Shown: one piece after another, positions 16,798 through 26,332 of the stretch | Position numbering within the stretch: position 1 is the first letter of the stretch | Layout: the number at the start of each line of letters is the position of its first letter | Source of the DNA: Allofournierella massiliensis | GTDB lineage: Bacteria > Bacillota > Clostridia > Oscillospirales > Ruminococcaceae | Direction: 5' to 3' | NCBI RefSeq assembly: GCF_004345265.1 | Contig: NZ_SLUM01000028.1 | Coordinates: forward strand, 1 to 50,995 | Length of the DNA stretch: 50,995 bases | The notes under the pieces: model-generated | Seen by the model: only the letters and a program-made list of their open reading frames with translations | Database searches by the model: none | What the model was told of the DNA's origin: nothing | Made by a program: the position numbers and the translations under genes

Positions 16798-18111
16798 ATG
16801 CAGACGATGGAAAACTTTTTGCAGAAGGTGCGCGGGGGCGAGTACGACGACCGCCTGCGCCGGTTGTATGTGTTCCACGACACCGCCGAGGAGCTGGAAG
16901 CAGCCCGCGCCAAGGTGTGCCATGTGATCGAGGGCTTTGAGCAGGCCTTCCCCGGCGTGGACTGCGCCGGCGCCGCGGTGTTCAGCGGCCCGGGCCGCAC
17001 CGAGATCGGCGGCAACCACACCGACCACCAGCACGGCTGCGTGCTGTGCGGCAGCGTGAACATGGACATTCTGGCCTGCGCGGTGCCCACCGGCGACCAT
17101 TTCGTGAAGGTGGTCAGCGAGGGCTATCCCGCCCTGACCATCGACCTGAACGATCTGGCCATCCATGCGGACGAGACCAACACCTCCGCCGCCCTGATCC
17201 GCGGCGTTGCCCACGGCGTGAGCAAGGAGGACTTTGCCCTGAAGGGCTTCTGCGCCTATGTGACCAGCACCGTGCCCGGCGGCTCCGGCCTGTCCAGCTC
17301 GGCGGCGTATGAGATTCTGCTGGGCAACGTCTTCAACCGGTTCTGCTGCGAAGGCAGGCTGGACGCGGTGAAGCTGGCCCAGATCGGCCAGTATGCCGAG
17401 CGGGAGTATTTCGGCAAGCCCTGCGGCCTGATGGATCAGGCCGCCAGCTCCATCGGCGGCGTGGTGGCCATCGACTTCAACGACCCCAGCCAGCCGGTGA
17501 TCCGCAAGGTGGATTACGATCTGGCCCGCTCCGGCTACCAGCTGTACATCATCGACACCCGCTCCTGCCACGCCGACCTGACCGACGACTACGCCGCCAT
17601 CACCCGCGAGATGGGTGCGGTGGCCGCCTTCTTCGGCAAGCAGGTGCTGCGTCAGGTGGATGAGGCCGAGTTCTACGCCGCCATCCCCGCCGTGCGCGAG
17701 AAGGCCGGCGACCGGGCCGTGCTGCGGGCCATGCACTTCTTCGACGAGAACCGCCGTGCCCAGGCCCAGGCCCAGGCTCTGGCCGAGGGCGACATGGAGG
17801 GCTTCCTGGCGCTGGTGCGCGCCTCCGGCCGTTCCTCCTCGGAGCTGCTGCAGAATATCTGGTCGGTGGCCGAGCCTGCCCAGCAGGCGGTGACCCTGGC
17901 TCTGGCTCTGGCGGAACGGGTTCTGGCCGGCCGCGGCGCGGTGCGCGTGCACGGCGGCGGCTTTGCGGGCACCATTCAGGCCTTTGTGCCCCAGGATCTG
18001 GAAGAGAAGTTTGTGAGCAGCATGGAAGCGGTGCTGGGCGAAGGCGCCTGCCATGCGGTATCGGTGCGGCCGGAGGGCGGCTGCATGGTAATGAGCAGCG
18101 AAAAGGAGTAA
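16798..18111 (+). CDS. galK: galactokinase
   Basis: 437 residues, of the GHMP kinase family. Transfers phosphate from ATP to galactose, giving galactose 1-phosphate. The galactokinase signature is GRTEIGGNHTDHQHG, in place of the usual GRVNLIGEHTDYNxG form. The ATP loop is VPGGSGLSSSAAYE and the third motif VHGGGFAGTIQAF. The protein is longer than the 380-390 residues of E. coli GalK through an N-terminal extension of some 45 residues, as in other clostridial forms. AGGAGGAAG precedes the ATG. Confidence 0.93.
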   Translation: MQTMENFLQKVRGGEYDDRLRRLYVFHDTAEELEAARAKVCHVIEGFEQAFPGVDCAGAAVFSGPGRTEIGGNHTDHQHGCVLCGSVNMDILACAVPTGDHFVKVVSEGYPALTIDLNDLAIHADETNTSAALIRGVAHGVSKEDFALKGFCAYVTSTVPGGSGLSSSAAYEILLGNVFNRFCCEGRLDAVKLAQIGQYAEREYFGKPCGLMDQAASSIGGVVAIDFNDPSQPVIRKVDYDLARSGYQLYIIDTRSCHADLTDDYAAITREMGAVAAFFGKQVLRQVDEAEFYAAIPAVREKAGDRAVLRAMHFFDENRRAQAQAQALAEGDMEGFLALVRASGRSSSELLQNIWSVAEPAQQAVTLALALAERVLAGRGAVRVHGGGFAGTIQAFVPQDLEEKFVSSMEAVLGEGACHAVSVRPEGGCMVMSSEKE

Positions 18112-18118
18112 GGCAATC

Positions 18119-19615
18119 ATGACAGTGGGACAGGCAATTGCCAGCCTCGTGCAGTACGGGCTGGAGAAAAATCTGATCGAGCCCTGCGAGAAGATCTGGG
18201 CGACCAACGGCATTCTGGCCGTGCTGCGGCTGGATGCCCTGAACGAGGCCCAGCCGGTGGAGGGCGCAGCCCTGCCCGAAATCCTGAACACCCTGCTGGA
18301 CGACGCGGCCAGCCGCGGCGTGATCGACGGCGAGTCCATCACCCAGCGGGACATTCTGGACACCGCCCTGATGGCGGTGCTCACCCCGCGCCCGTCTCAG
18401 GTGATCCGCACCTTTGAGGAAAAGTACGCCGCCGGCCCCGAGCAGGCCACCGACTGGTACTATCAGTTCTCCAAGGACACCAACTACATCCGCACCGACC
18501 GGATTGCCAAGGACCTGCACTGGACCACTTCCACCGAGTACGGCGAGCTGGACATCACCATCAACCTGTCCAAGCCGGAAAAGGACCCCAAGGCCATCGC
18601 GCTGGCCAAGAGCATGCCTCAGAGCGGCTACCCCAAGTGCCAGCTCTGCGCCGAGAACGAGGGCTACGCAGGCCGGATGGATCATCCCGCCCGGGGCAAC
18701 CACCGCATGATCCCCATGACCGTGTGCGGCGAGCAGTGGATGCTGCAGTACTCCCCCTATGTGTACTACAACGAGCACTGCATCGCCCTGAACGCGGCCC
18801 ATGTGCCCATGAAGATCGACCGCAGCTGCTTTGACAAGCTGCTGGATATCGTGACCCGCTTCCCCCACTACTTTGTGGGCTCCAATGCGGATCTGCCCAT
18901 CGTGGGCGGCTCCATTCTGGCCCACGAGCACTTCCAGGGCGGCCGCTGCCTGTTCCCCATGGAGGCCGCTCCCGTGGAGCAGGAGGTCACCATCCCCGGC
19001 TTTGAGGACGTAAAGACCGGCATCGTGAAGTGGCCCATGTCCGTGCTGCGTCTCACCGGCCCGGACAAGGAGCGCATCGCCCAGCTGGCCGAGAAGATTC
19101 TCGCCGCATGGCGCGGCTACACCGATGAGGCCGCCTTCATCTTTGCCGAGACCGACGGCGTGCCCCACAACACCATCACCCCCATCGCCCGCCGCCGCGG
19201 CGCGGACTACGAGATGGATCTGGTGCTGCGCAACAACATCACCACCGAGGAGTATCCTCTGGGCGTGTACCATCCCCATGCGGAGCTGCATCACATCAAG
19301 AAGGAGAACATCGGCCTGATCGAGGTCATGGGCCGTGCCGTTCTGCCCGCCCGCCTGAAGGAGGAGCTGGCTCTGGTGGCCGAGCTGCTGGAAAACGGCG
19401 GCGACCTGACCGCCGACGAGCGCACCGCCAAGCACGCCGAGTGGGCTGAGGACATCCGCCGCCGCCACGGCGCCTTTGCCAGGGGCGAGGCCTGGCCGGT
19501 GGTGCAGAAGGAGACCGGCCTGGTGTTCGCAACCGTGCTGGAGCACGCAGGCGTTTACAAGCGGGACGAAGAGGGCCGCGCGGCCTTCCTGCGGTTCGTG
19601 GCCAGCCTGGGCTGA
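18119..19615 (+). CDS. galT: UDP-glucose--hexose-1-phosphate uridylyltransferase, type II
   Basis: 498 residues, the length of the Firmicute (type II) GalT. Converts galactose 1-phosphate and UDP-glucose to UDP-galactose and glucose 1-phosphate. Marks are YPKCQLCAENEGYAGR, the active-site region GGSILAHEHFQGGRC, and FAETDGVPHNTITPIARRR. Lies 7 bases after galK. galE, needed to regenerate UDP-glucose, is not in the window. Confidence 0.94.
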   Translation: MTVGQAIASLVQYGLEKNLIEPCEKIWATNGILAVLRLDALNEAQPVEGAALPEILNTLLDDAASRGVIDGESITQRDILDTALMAVLTPRPSQVIRTFEEKYAAGPEQATDWYYQFSKDTNYIRTDRIAKDLHWTTSTEYGELDITINLSKPEKDPKAIALAKSMPQSGYPKCQLCAENEGYAGRMDHPARGNHRMIPMTVCGEQWMLQYSPYVYYNEHCIALNAAHVPMKIDRSCFDKLLDIVTRFPHYFVGSNADLPIVGGSILAHEHFQGGRCLFPMEAAPVEQEVTIPGFEDVKTGIVKWPMSVLRLTGPDKERIAQLAEKILAAWRGYTDEAAFIFAETDGVPHNTITPIARRRGADYEMDLVLRNNITTEEYPLGVYHPHAELHHIKKENIGLIEVMGRAVLPARLKEELALVAELLENGGDLTADERTAKHAEWAEDIRRRHGAFARGEAWPVVQKETGLVFATVLEHAGVYKRDEEGRAAFLRFVASLG

Positions 19616-19641
19616 TCGGCTGCATTTTCTCTAAAGACATA

Positions 19642-19687
19642 ACAAAAACGCTGTACCCTGGTTTTTTGGGTACAGCGTTTTGTTTTT
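19642..19687 (+). terminator. terminator between galT and the chorismate mutase gene
   Basis: Strong inverted repeat around ACGCTGTACCC / GGGTACAGCGT with A- and T-runs on both sides. It can end transcription from both convergent operons. Confidence 0.9.
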
Positions 19688-19693
19688 AAAAAA

Positions 19694-19984
19694 TTATTCG
19701 CCCGCCTTGCTGCGGTCGATGATCTCCTGCTGCATGGCGCGGGAAACCGCCATCACCGCCCGGAAAAAGTCGCCGGTGTAGCCCTGCATGGCCTCGGGGG
19801 CCCGGGCGGCGGCCCGGTCGATCACCGCCTGCTCCCGCTCGGGCTGCAGCACCTGCATGCCCCGCTCCAGCTTGTAGCGGGCCACCTGCTCCACAATTTC
19901 CATCCGCTGCAGAAACAGGGCGGTGAGCTGGCTGTCCACCTGGTCAATGCGGCCGCGCAGCTCGTTCAGATCCAGCTGTTCCAT
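19694..19984 (-). CDS. chorismate mutase, AroQ class
   Basis: A 96-residue all-helical single-domain enzyme converting chorismate to prephenate for Phe/Tyr synthesis. The pattern LRGRIDQVDSQLTALFLQRM, VARYK and PEREQAV carries the Arg, Lys and Glu positions expected of AroQ active sites. It lies 5 bases after the threonine aldolase gene and is probably co-transcribed with it. The metabolic link between the two is not obvious. Confidence 0.9.
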   Translation of the reverse strand: MEQLDLNELRGRIDQVDSQLTALFLQRMEIVEQVARYKLERGMQVLQPEREQAVIDRAAARAPEAMQGYTGDFFRAVMAVSRAMQQEIIDRSKAGE

Positions 19985-19989
19985 GGCGT

Positions 19990-21015
19990 TTACTCCTTTG
20001 CGTTTGCCAGAGCGGTGAGAAAGGCCTCCACCGCTTCCGGTTTGGTGGCCCAGCTGGTCACCAGACGAATCTGGGTGTGGTCGGCGTCCGGCCGGTCGTT
20101 GACCTCCCAGTGGAAATCCTTCTCCAGCTTTTCCAGCACCCGGTTGGGCAGGATGGGAAACTGCTGGTTGGAGGGGCTGTCCGACCCGAAGGGATAGCCC
20201 AGGGCGGCAATGCCCTCCTTCAGGCGCATGGCAAGGCCGTTGGCGTGTTCGCCCACCTCAAAATACAGCCCGTCGGTGAACAGCTCCTCAAACTGGATGC
20301 CCAGCAGCCAGCCCTTGGCCAGCATGCCGCCGTGCTGCTTGATGATGTAGCGGAAGTCCGGCTTTAAGGCCGGGTTCAGGATGCACACCGCCTCACCGAA
20401 CAGCGCGCCGTTCTTGGTGCCGCCGATGTAGAAGGCGTCGCACAGGCGGCCCAGATCGGTCAGGGAAGCGCCGCCCGCGGCCAGCGCGCTGGAAAGACGG
20501 GCCCCGTCCAGATACAGATACAGGCCCAGCTCGTCGCACACGGCCCGCAACGCTTCCAGCTCGGCGGTGGTGTACACACCGCCCACCTCGGTGGTGTTGC
20601 TCACGTAGACCAGTTTGGGCTTGACCATGTGCTCATCCGGATGGGCGGCCACTGCAGCGCGCACCGCGTCCGGGGTCAGCTTGCCGCCCGGCGCGGCGGG
20701 CATGGCGATGCACTTGTGGCCGGTGGCCTCAATGGCGCCGGTCTCGTGCACGCAGATGTGGCCGGTGGAAGCGGCGATGGCCGCCTCATGGGGCCGCAGG
20801 AAGGCGCACAGGCAGGTGGCGTTGGTCTGGGTGCCGCCCACCAGAATGTGCACGTCCGCATCCGGCCGGCCGATGGCGGCGCGGATCAGCTCGTGGGCAT
20901 GTTTGGAATGAGGATCGGTGGAATAGCCGAAGTTGCCCTCCAGATTGGTGCGCACCATGGCATCCAGAATGCGGGGATGGGCGCCCTCGCTGTAATCATT
21001 GGTAAAACGATACAT
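19990..21015 (-). CDS. ltaE: low-specificity L-threonine aldolase
   Basis: About 341 residues, of the PLP-dependent fold-type I beta-eliminating lyase/threonine aldolase family. Cleaves L-threonine or L-allo-threonine to glycine and acetaldehyde. Marks are FTNDYSEGAHPRIL at the start, VGGTQTNATC, DGARLSSALAAGG, and the PLP lysine in IGGTKNGALFGE. The ATG at 21015 is preferred because GTGAGG lies about 10 bases before it; the in-frame TTG three codons earlier would sit on the ribosome site. A hairpin (AGCAGCA/TGCTGCT) lies in its leader. Confidence 0.9.
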   Translation of the reverse strand: MYRFTNDYSEGAHPRILDAMVRTNLEGNFGYSTDPHSKHAHELIRAAIGRPDADVHILVGGTQTNATCLCAFLRPHEAAIAASTGHICVHETGAIEATGHKCIAMPAAPGGKLTPDAVRAAVAAHPDEHMVKPKLVYVSNTTEVGGVYTTAELEALRAVCDELGLYLYLDGARLSSALAAGGASLTDLGRLCDAFYIGGTKNGALFGEAVCILNPALKPDFRYIIKQHGGMLAKGWLLGIQFEELFTDGLYFEVGEHANGLAMRLKEGIAALGYPFGSDSPSNQQFPILPNRVLEKLEKDFHWEVNDRPDADHTQIRLVTSWATKPEAVEAFLTALANAKE

Positions 21016-21118
21016 GTTCAGCAAACCTCACTTTTACAGCAGCATTACAGTGCTGCTTGAATGGAATAAACTATCTTTTATGATACCATTTTTTCACAGA
21101 ATGTCCACTGGCTGTCGT

Positions 21119-21147
21119 TTGTTTTTGGCGGCACTTTATGGTATACT
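21119..21147 (+). promoter_or_regulatory. candidate proBA promoter
   Basis: TTGTTT (21119-21124), a 17-base spacer and TATACT (21142-21147), about 90 bases before proB. Confidence 0.5.
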
Positions 21148-21233
21148 CTAAGTTGTATCAGTATGTTATGGCAGCGCCGCGGGCAGGATACCACCCCCAA
21201 AAAGCACACCGCGGCCGCCCAAAGGAGAAACAA

Positions 21234-22007
21234 ATGAAAGCAGTAGTCAAGGTGGGCACCTCCACGCTGGCCCACGTCACCGGTCGGCTGAACATCCGCC
21301 ACATCGAGGAACTGTGCAAGGTGCTCAGCGATCTGAAAAACGCCGGCCACGAGATCATTCTGGTGTCCAGCGGTGCCATCGGCATGGGCGTTGGCAAGCT
21401 GAGCCTGCCCGGCCGCCCGGCGGATATGCCCACCAAGCAGGCCGCCGCCTCGGTGGGCCAGTGTGAGCTGATGTATACCTACGACAAGCTGTTCACCGAA
21501 TACAACCACACCGTGGGCCAGATCCTCATCACCGGTGAGGATGTGGAGCACCCGGAGCGCAGCGTGAACCTGAAAAACACCCTCAGCCGCCTGCTGGAGC
21601 TGGGTGCGCTGCCCATCGTGAACGAGAACGACACCGTGTCCACCACCGAGATCGCCCTGGGCGACAACGACACGCTGGCCGCCATTCTGGCCCGCAGCGT
21701 GAAGGCGGATCTGCTGGTGCTGCTCAGCGACATCGACGGCCTGTTCACCGCCGACCCCCATAAGGACCCGAACGCAAAGCTGCTGAGCGTGGTGGAAAAG
21801 ATTACCCCCGAGATCGACGCGCTGGGCGGCGGCAGGGGCTCCAGCCTGGGCACCGGCGGCATGGCCACCAAGCTGCGTGCGGCCCACATCGCCACCGAAG
21901 CCGGGCTGGACATGGTCATCGCCAACGGCGCGGCCCCGGCGGTGCTGTATGATATTTTTGAAGGGGAGGCCGTGGGCACCCGGTTCCTTGCCCGGAAGGA
22001 GGCATAA
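21234..22007 (+). CDS. proB: glutamate 5-kinase
   Basis: 257 residues, of the amino-acid kinase family. Phosphorylates glutamate as the first step of proline synthesis. Marks are VKVGTSTLAH at the start, VSSGAIGMGVGKL, PIVNENDTVST, LLSDIDGLFTADP and GTGGMATKLRAA. There is no C-terminal PUA domain, as in the short form of the enzyme. The ATG at 21234 has AAGGAG upstream; the frame is open further upstream without homology. Followed 3 bases later by proA. Confidence 0.95.
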   Translation: MKAVVKVGTSTLAHVTGRLNIRHIEELCKVLSDLKNAGHEIILVSSGAIGMGVGKLSLPGRPADMPTKQAAASVGQCELMYTYDKLFTEYNHTVGQILITGEDVEHPERSVNLKNTLSRLLELGALPIVNENDTVSTTEIALGDNDTLAAILARSVKADLLVLLSDIDGLFTADPHKDPNAKLLSVVEKITPEIDALGGGRGSSLGTGGMATKLRAAHIATEAGLDMVIANGAAPAVLYDIFEGEAVGTRFLARKEA

Positions 22008-22010
22008 ACA

Positions 22011-23267
22011 ATGACCACGCTGGAGATTCTCCGCGCCGCACGGGGGGCGAAAAACGCCCTGATGCTGGCCGATTCTGACCGGAAAAACCGGGCGCTGCTG
22101 GCCATGGCCGACGCGCTGGAGCGCAGCTGCCCGGCCATCCTTGCCGCAAACGGGCAGGATCTGGAAAACGCCCGGGGCACCGTGCCGGACGTGATGCTGG
22201 ATCGGCTGCGCCTGAATGAAGAGCGGGTGGCGGGCATGGCCCGGGGCATCCGGGAAGCGGCCACCCTGCCGGATCCGGTGGGCCGGGTGCTCAGCGAAGA
22301 AACCCGCCCGAACGGCCTGCTGCTGCAAAAAGTGACCGTGCCCATGGGCGTGATCGCCATCATCTACGAAAGCCGGCCCAACGTGACCAGCGACGCGGCG
22401 GCCCTTGCCATCAAGAGCGGCAGCGCCTGCGTGCTGCGGGGCGGCAAGGAAGCGTTCCTTTCCAACAACGCCATCGTGGATGCGCTGCGCGCCGGTTTGC
22501 AGGCGGAGGGCCTGCCCGCCGAGCTGGTGAGCCTTGTGCAGGATACCAGCCGCGCCAGCGCCACCGAGCTGATGAAGGCCTCCGGCCTTGTGGATCTTTT
22601 GATTCCCCGGGGCGGCGCAGGGCTGATCCGGGCCTGCGTGGAAAACGCCACCGTGCCCTGCATCCAGACCGGCACCGGCATCTGCCACATCTATGTGGAC
22701 AAGGCCGCCGACCTGGACATGGCCCTCGCCATTGTGGACAATGCCAAGACCAGCCGCCCCTCGGTGTGCAACGCCGCAGAGGTGTGTCTGGTGCATAAGG
22801 ACGTGGCGCCCGAATTTCTGCCCCGGCTGCACCAGCGGCTGGTGGCCGACCGGCAGGCAAAGGGGCTGGAGCCGGTGGAGCTTCGGCTGGACCAGGCTGC
22901 CGCGAAGCTGATTCCCGGCACCCCGGCGGGCGAAGCGGACTTCGACACCGAGTTTCTGGCCTACACGCTGGCGGTGGCGGTGGTGGAGGACGTGCAGGCG
23001 GCCATCCGCCACATCAGTGCCCATTCCACCGGCCACAGCGAGTCCATCGTGACCGGCGACGAGGCCGCCGCTGCGGCCTTCACCGCAGGGGTGGACAGCG
23101 CTGCCGTGTATGTGAACGCATCCACCCGCTTTACCGACGGCGGCGAGTTTGGTCTGGGCTGCGAGATGGGCATCTCCACCCAGAAGCTGCACGCCCGGGG
23201 CCCCATGGGCCTGGCCGAGCTGGTGAGCTACAAGTACATCATCCGGGGAAACGGGCAGATCCGCTGA
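22011..23267 (+). CDS. proA: gamma-glutamyl phosphate reductase
   Basis: 418 residues, of the aldehyde dehydrogenase superfamily. Reduces gamma-glutamyl phosphate with NADPH to glutamate semialdehyde, which cyclises towards proline. Marks are [25 protein letters not shown], split here as [16 protein letters not shown] and AAALAIKSG, then the catalytic Cys in [19 protein letters not shown] and [16 protein letters not shown]. It lies 3 bases after proB. Confidence 0.95.
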   Translation: MTTLEILRAARGAKNALMLADSDRKNRALLAMADALERSCPAILAANGQDLENARGTVPDVMLDRLRLNEERVAGMARGIREAATLPDPVGRVLSEETRPNGLLLQKVTVPMGVIAIIYESRPNVTSDAAALAIKSGSACVLRGGKEAFLSNNAIVDALRAGLQAEGLPAELVSLVQDTSRASATELMKASGLVDLLIPRGGAGLIRACVENATVPCIQTGTGICHIYVDKAADLDMALAIVDNAKTSRPSVCNAAEVCLVHKDVAPEFLPRLHQRLVADRQAKGLEPVELRLDQAAAKLIPGTPAGEADFDTEFLAYTLAVAVVEDVQAAIRHISAHSTGHSESIVTGDEAAAAAFTAGVDSAAVYVNASTRFTDGGEFGLGCEMGISTQKLHARGPMGLAELVSYKYIIRGNGQIR

Positions 23268-23297
23268 CCGCCCGCACCCAAAGGAAGGAGAGCGATT

Positions 23298-24200
23298 ATG
23301 GCAAATTCCATTACCAAAGAAGAACACGAGCGCAACAAACGCCGCCGGTTCCGGCAGCTGCTGGGAGCGGTGCTCTGCCTGCTGATTCTCATCGGCGCCT
23401 TCAACGTGCTGGCACTGGCCGTCAGCGGCGTTGCCTCCCTCTTCGACGATACCGACAAAAAGCTGGAATACGAATCCCGGCTGCAGACCCTTGTGATGTT
23501 CGACCCGCTGCCCTTCGCCAGCCTGGATCAGATGGACGATTCCACCGCCCGTCTTGTGAAGGAAAGCGCGATCTGGTCGGCACTGTACACCGCCCAGCAG
23601 AGCAGCACCGGGCTGGACAACTACGAGCGTGACCCGGACACCGACGCCCTGATCATGCCCGCAGTGGATGTGGACGCGGCAATTGCCGCCCTCTACGGCC
23701 CGGACTACAAGATCGAGCACGGCAGCTTCGACGGCGTGGATATGAGCTATATCTATCTGGAGGAGCAGCAGGGCTATCTGATTCCGGTTACCAGCCAGAT
23801 GGGCCTGTACACCCCCAAGGTAGAGCAGCTGAAAAAGCAGGACGGCAAGCTGCGGGTTACCGTGGGCTATGTGCCCACCCCGGCGCTGAGCGGCGACTAC
23901 AGCATGACCACCCCCAGCGAGCCCACCAAGTATATGGATTATATCTTCGAGAAGAACGGCCGCACCTGGTACCTCACCGCGCTGGAAACCAGCGAGATGA
24001 AGCCGGCCACCAGCAGTTCCTCCACCTCCCAGCCTGCCGAGGATGCGGTGGTGCCGGAGTTTGACCCCACCAGCGCCATTGCCGACAATGCGGACAGTGC
24101 CCTGCTGGAGAGCACGGAAAGCCAGCAGGCGGATTCCACCACGGATTCCGCCGCCACCGATGAAACCGGCGAAACCGGCGAAACGGCCGAAGAGGGCTGA
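23298..24200 (+). CDS. membrane-anchored protein of unknown function
   Basis: 300 residues that I do not recognise. A basic start (HERNKRRRFRQ) leads into one membrane helix (about residues 21-45). An acidic extracytoplasmic domain of some 200 residues follows (MSYIYLEEQQGYLIPVTSQ and YVPTPALSGDYSMTTP within it). The last 70 residues are a low-complexity Ser/Thr/Glu/Asp tail with ETGETGE repeats. It follows proA by 30 bases with AAGGAAGG before its ATG, so it may share the proBA transcript. The tail could be a wall spacer, but no sorting motif is seen. Confidence 0.75.
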   Translation: MANSITKEEHERNKRRRFRQLLGAVLCLLILIGAFNVLALAVSGVASLFDDTDKKLEYESRLQTLVMFDPLPFASLDQMDDSTARLVKESAIWSALYTAQQSSTGLDNYERDPDTDALIMPAVDVDAAIAALYGPDYKIEHGSFDGVDMSYIYLEEQQGYLIPVTSQMGLYTPKVEQLKKQDGKLRVTVGYVPTPALSGDYSMTTPSEPTKYMDYIFEKNGRTWYLTALETSEMKPATSSSSTSQPAEDAVVPEFDPTSAIADNADSALLESTESQQADSTTDSAATDETGETGETAEEG

Positions 24201-24219
24201 GCCCTTCCGATGTAAACAA

Positions 24220-24259
24220 CAAAAACCCCCGCATGGTTTTTCCATGCGGGGGTTTTTTC
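24220..24259 (+). terminator. terminator between convergent genes
   Basis: Arms AAAAACCCCCGCATGG and CCATGCGGGGGTTTTTT. T-runs on both strands, so it can end both the proBA transcript and the HAD phosphatase gene. Confidence 0.9.
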
Positions 24260-24269
24260 GCGTATGGGG

Positions 24270-25046
24270 TTACGGGGTGGGGATGTCGCCCACGCCGGAA
24301 AGCACCAGCCGGGGCCGGAAGGGGAACTGCTCAAGATTCTCCCGACGGGTCACGCCGGAAAGCACCAGAGCGGTGTCCATGCCGGATTCGATGCCGGCAA
24401 TCATGTCGGTGTCCATCCGGTCACCGATGATCACGGTATCCTCCGAGTGAACGCCCAGCAGCCGCAGGCCGGTGCGCATCATCAGAGGGTTGGGCTTGCC
24501 CACAAAATAGGGAGTCTTGCCGGTGGCGGCCTGAATGGGAGCCACCAGACTGCCGCAGGAGGGGATCACTCCATCCTCGGCCGGATCCACCAGATCGCTG
24601 TTGGTGGCCACCAGCTTGGCGCCCCGGTTCACAAAGTTGATGGCCTTCACAATGTGTTCGTAGCCGTAGTTTTCGGTTTCGCCCACAATCACGAATTCCG
24701 GATCCACGGTATTGATGGTGATGCCTGCGTCATACAAAGCGTTCATCAGCCCGTGGTCGCCGATCACATAGGCGCTGCCGTTCGGTGACTGGCTCCGGAT
24801 GAAGCTGGCGGTGGCCAGGGCGCTGGTGTAGAAATGGCTCTGGTCCACATCCAGCCCCATGCGGGCCAGCTTCTGCTGGTATTCCCTGGGCGAAAGATCG
24901 CTGGAATTGGTCAGAAACAGAAAGTTCTTGTTTTCCCGGTAGAGCCAGTCCACGAATTCCTTCACACCGGGCAAAAGCCGGTTGCCGTGGTAGATCACGC
25001 CGTCCATATCGCAGATGAAGCCCTTTTTGCTGCGCAGCTGTTCCAA
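24270..25046 (-). CDS. HAD-IIA family phosphatase (NagD-like)
   Basis: About 258 residues. Sugar-phosphate/nucleotide phosphatase type with the HAD motifs FICDMDGVIYHG (nucleophile Asp), FLTNSS, and GDRMDTDMIAG. A C2 cap lies in the middle. The start is uncertain. AGGAGG lies 9 bases before a TTG at 25046 and 3 bases before a GTG at 25052; the frame is open to 25118, but that part has no family similarity. TTG is preferred for spacing. Substrate unknown; p-nitrophenyl phosphate-type and sugar-phosphate substrates are usual for the family. Confidence 0.85.
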   Translation of the reverse strand: MEQLRSKKGFICDMDGVIYHGNRLLPGVKEFVDWLYRENKNFLFLTNSSDLSPREYQQKLARMGLDVDQSHFYTSALATASFIRSQSPNGSAYVIGDHGLMNALYDAGITINTVDPEFVIVGETENYGYEHIVKAINFVNRGAKLVATNSDLVDPAEDGVIPSCGSLVAPIQAATGKTPYFVGKPNPLMMRTGLRLLGVHSEDTVIIGDRMDTDMIAGIESGMDTALVLSGVTRRENLEQFPFRPRLVLSGVGDIPTP

Positions 25047-25226
25047 AATCACATGCCTCCTCGGTAAAATGCCCGGTTCCGGCGGGGGCAGCGGAGTGCC
25101 GGCGGGCGCATTGAACATGATTCGTATCTATTGTACTCTGGAATGACTGGCAGCGCCAGTGCCAAATCATAAAATGTATAAAATTCGGCAGAAAATACAG
25201 AAAATTCACTTTGGAAGACAAATCGC

Positions 25227-25262
25227 AAAAAAGCCCCGACTCCCAGCGGGAGTCGGGGCGAA
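25227..25262 (-). terminator. terminator of the metG-tatD operon
   Basis: Stem GCCCCGACTCCC / GGGAGTCGGGGC, followed on the minus strand by a run of T (plus-strand A at 25228-25233). Confidence 0.88.
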
Positions 25263-25275
25263 AACGGGCAGATAC

Positions 25276-25500
25276 TCAGCGCAGCTCGATGGTGTAATCG
25301 AAGCCGTACTCGGCCTTCAGCGCGTCCACCTTGTCCTGGCAGTCCTCAATGAAGGTGGGGGTGTAAACGCTCTTGCCCTCCTTCTTGTAGTCCTCCAGAA
25401 TCTGGTTCAGCTTGCCCCAGGCTTCGTCCTGGCGGGCCTGATCCATATCCTCGGGGAAGGAGATCAGAAATTCACGGTGCTTGGGAATACGAGCTTTCAT
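25276..25500 (-). CDS. small protein of unknown function
   Basis: 74 residues (MKARIPKHREFLISFPED at the start, DALKAEYGFDYTIELR at the end), probably alpha/beta and soluble. AGGAGG lies before the ATG, and codon use is like that of its neighbours. It lies 30 bases after tatD and is followed by a terminator, so it is the last gene of the metG operon. I do not recognise the family. Confidence 0.75.
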   Translation of the reverse strand: MKARIPKHREFLISFPEDMDQARQDEAWGKLNQILEDYKKEGKSVYTPTFIEDCQDKVDALKAEYGFDYTIELR

Positions 25501-25530
25501 AATAACGGTTCCTCCTGAAATCGTGTTTGT

Positions 25531-26322
25531 TTATATGCCGAACAGCCGTTTGGCGTTTTCGGTGGTTGCTGCAAAGATCACATCCGGATCCACGCCCCGG
25601 ACTTCGGCCAGAAATTCGCCGGTGTGGGCGATCAGGCCGGAATCACAGCGCCGACCCCGGCAGGGCTCCGGCGCCATGTAGGGGCAGTCGGTCTCCAGCA
25701 GAATGCGCTCCAGCGGAAGGGCAGCGGCGGCCTTCACCGCCCGCTTGGCCCCCTTGAAGGTGAGCGCCCCGCCAAAGCCGATGTACATGCCCTGCTCCGC
25801 CAGCATCAGCGCGTCCTCGGCGCTGCCGGAAAAGCAGTGCACCACGCCCCTGGGTTTATACTGCTTCAATAGGGCGTATACATCTGCGTGAGCCTTCCGG
25901 TCATGCACAATGATGGGCTTGTCCAGCTCCAGCGCCAGCTTCAGATGAGCTTCGAACAGCTCCAGCTGGGCTTCCTTCGGGATGGGCCAGTGGTAGTCCA
26001 GCCCACACTCGCCCACAGCCACCGCCTTCGGGTGGTCAAACAGGGGCTTGATGGCCGCAAGCTCCGCCGCCCAGTCGCCGCCGAAGCGGGTGTTGGTGGA
26101 GGTGTCCTCCTCGATGATGCTTTCCGGGTGGATGCCCAGCGCCGCATACATATAGGGGTACTGGTCGGCCAGCGCAAGGCTGGCACGGCTGGAATCGTAG
26201 TCGGTGCCGCAGTCCACCACACCAACCACGCCCCGGCCGGGCAGCTCGCTCAGCAGAGCAGAGCGATCCTCGTCGAACTGGTGGCTGGTGTAATGGGCAT
26301 GGGTGTCAAAAATGGAGTACAT
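25531..26322 (-). CDS. tatD: TatD family metal-dependent hydrolase
   Basis: 263 residues, with a TIM-barrel nuclease/hydrolase fold. Metal ligands are seen in FDTHAHY (HxH), VGECGLDYHW (Glu), a later His in IIVHDRKAH, the His in VVHCFSG, and Asp in LLETDCPYMAP. TatD proteins act as 3'-5' exonucleases or DNases in some bacteria. It starts 10 bases after metG, with GAGGAAG before the ATG. The metG-tatD order is widespread in Firmicutes. Confidence 0.94.
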   Translation of the reverse strand: MYSIFDTHAHYTSHQFDEDRSALLSELPGRGVVGVVDCGTDYDSSRASLALADQYPYMYAALGIHPESIIEEDTSTNTRFGGDWAAELAAIKPLFDHPKAVAVGECGLDYHWPIPKEAQLELFEAHLKLALELDKPIIVHDRKAHADVYALLKQYKPRGVVHCFSGSAEDALMLAEQGMYIGFGGALTFKGAKRAVKAAAALPLERILLETDCPYMAPEPCRGRRCDSGLIAHTGEFLAEVRGVDPDVIFAATTENAKRLFGI

Positions 26323-26332
26323 GCGCGCTTCC

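Noticed and set aside
21078-24245. Long minus-strand frame opposite proBA
   Set aside because: Shadow of GC-rich codon use; proB and proA are certain on the plus strand.
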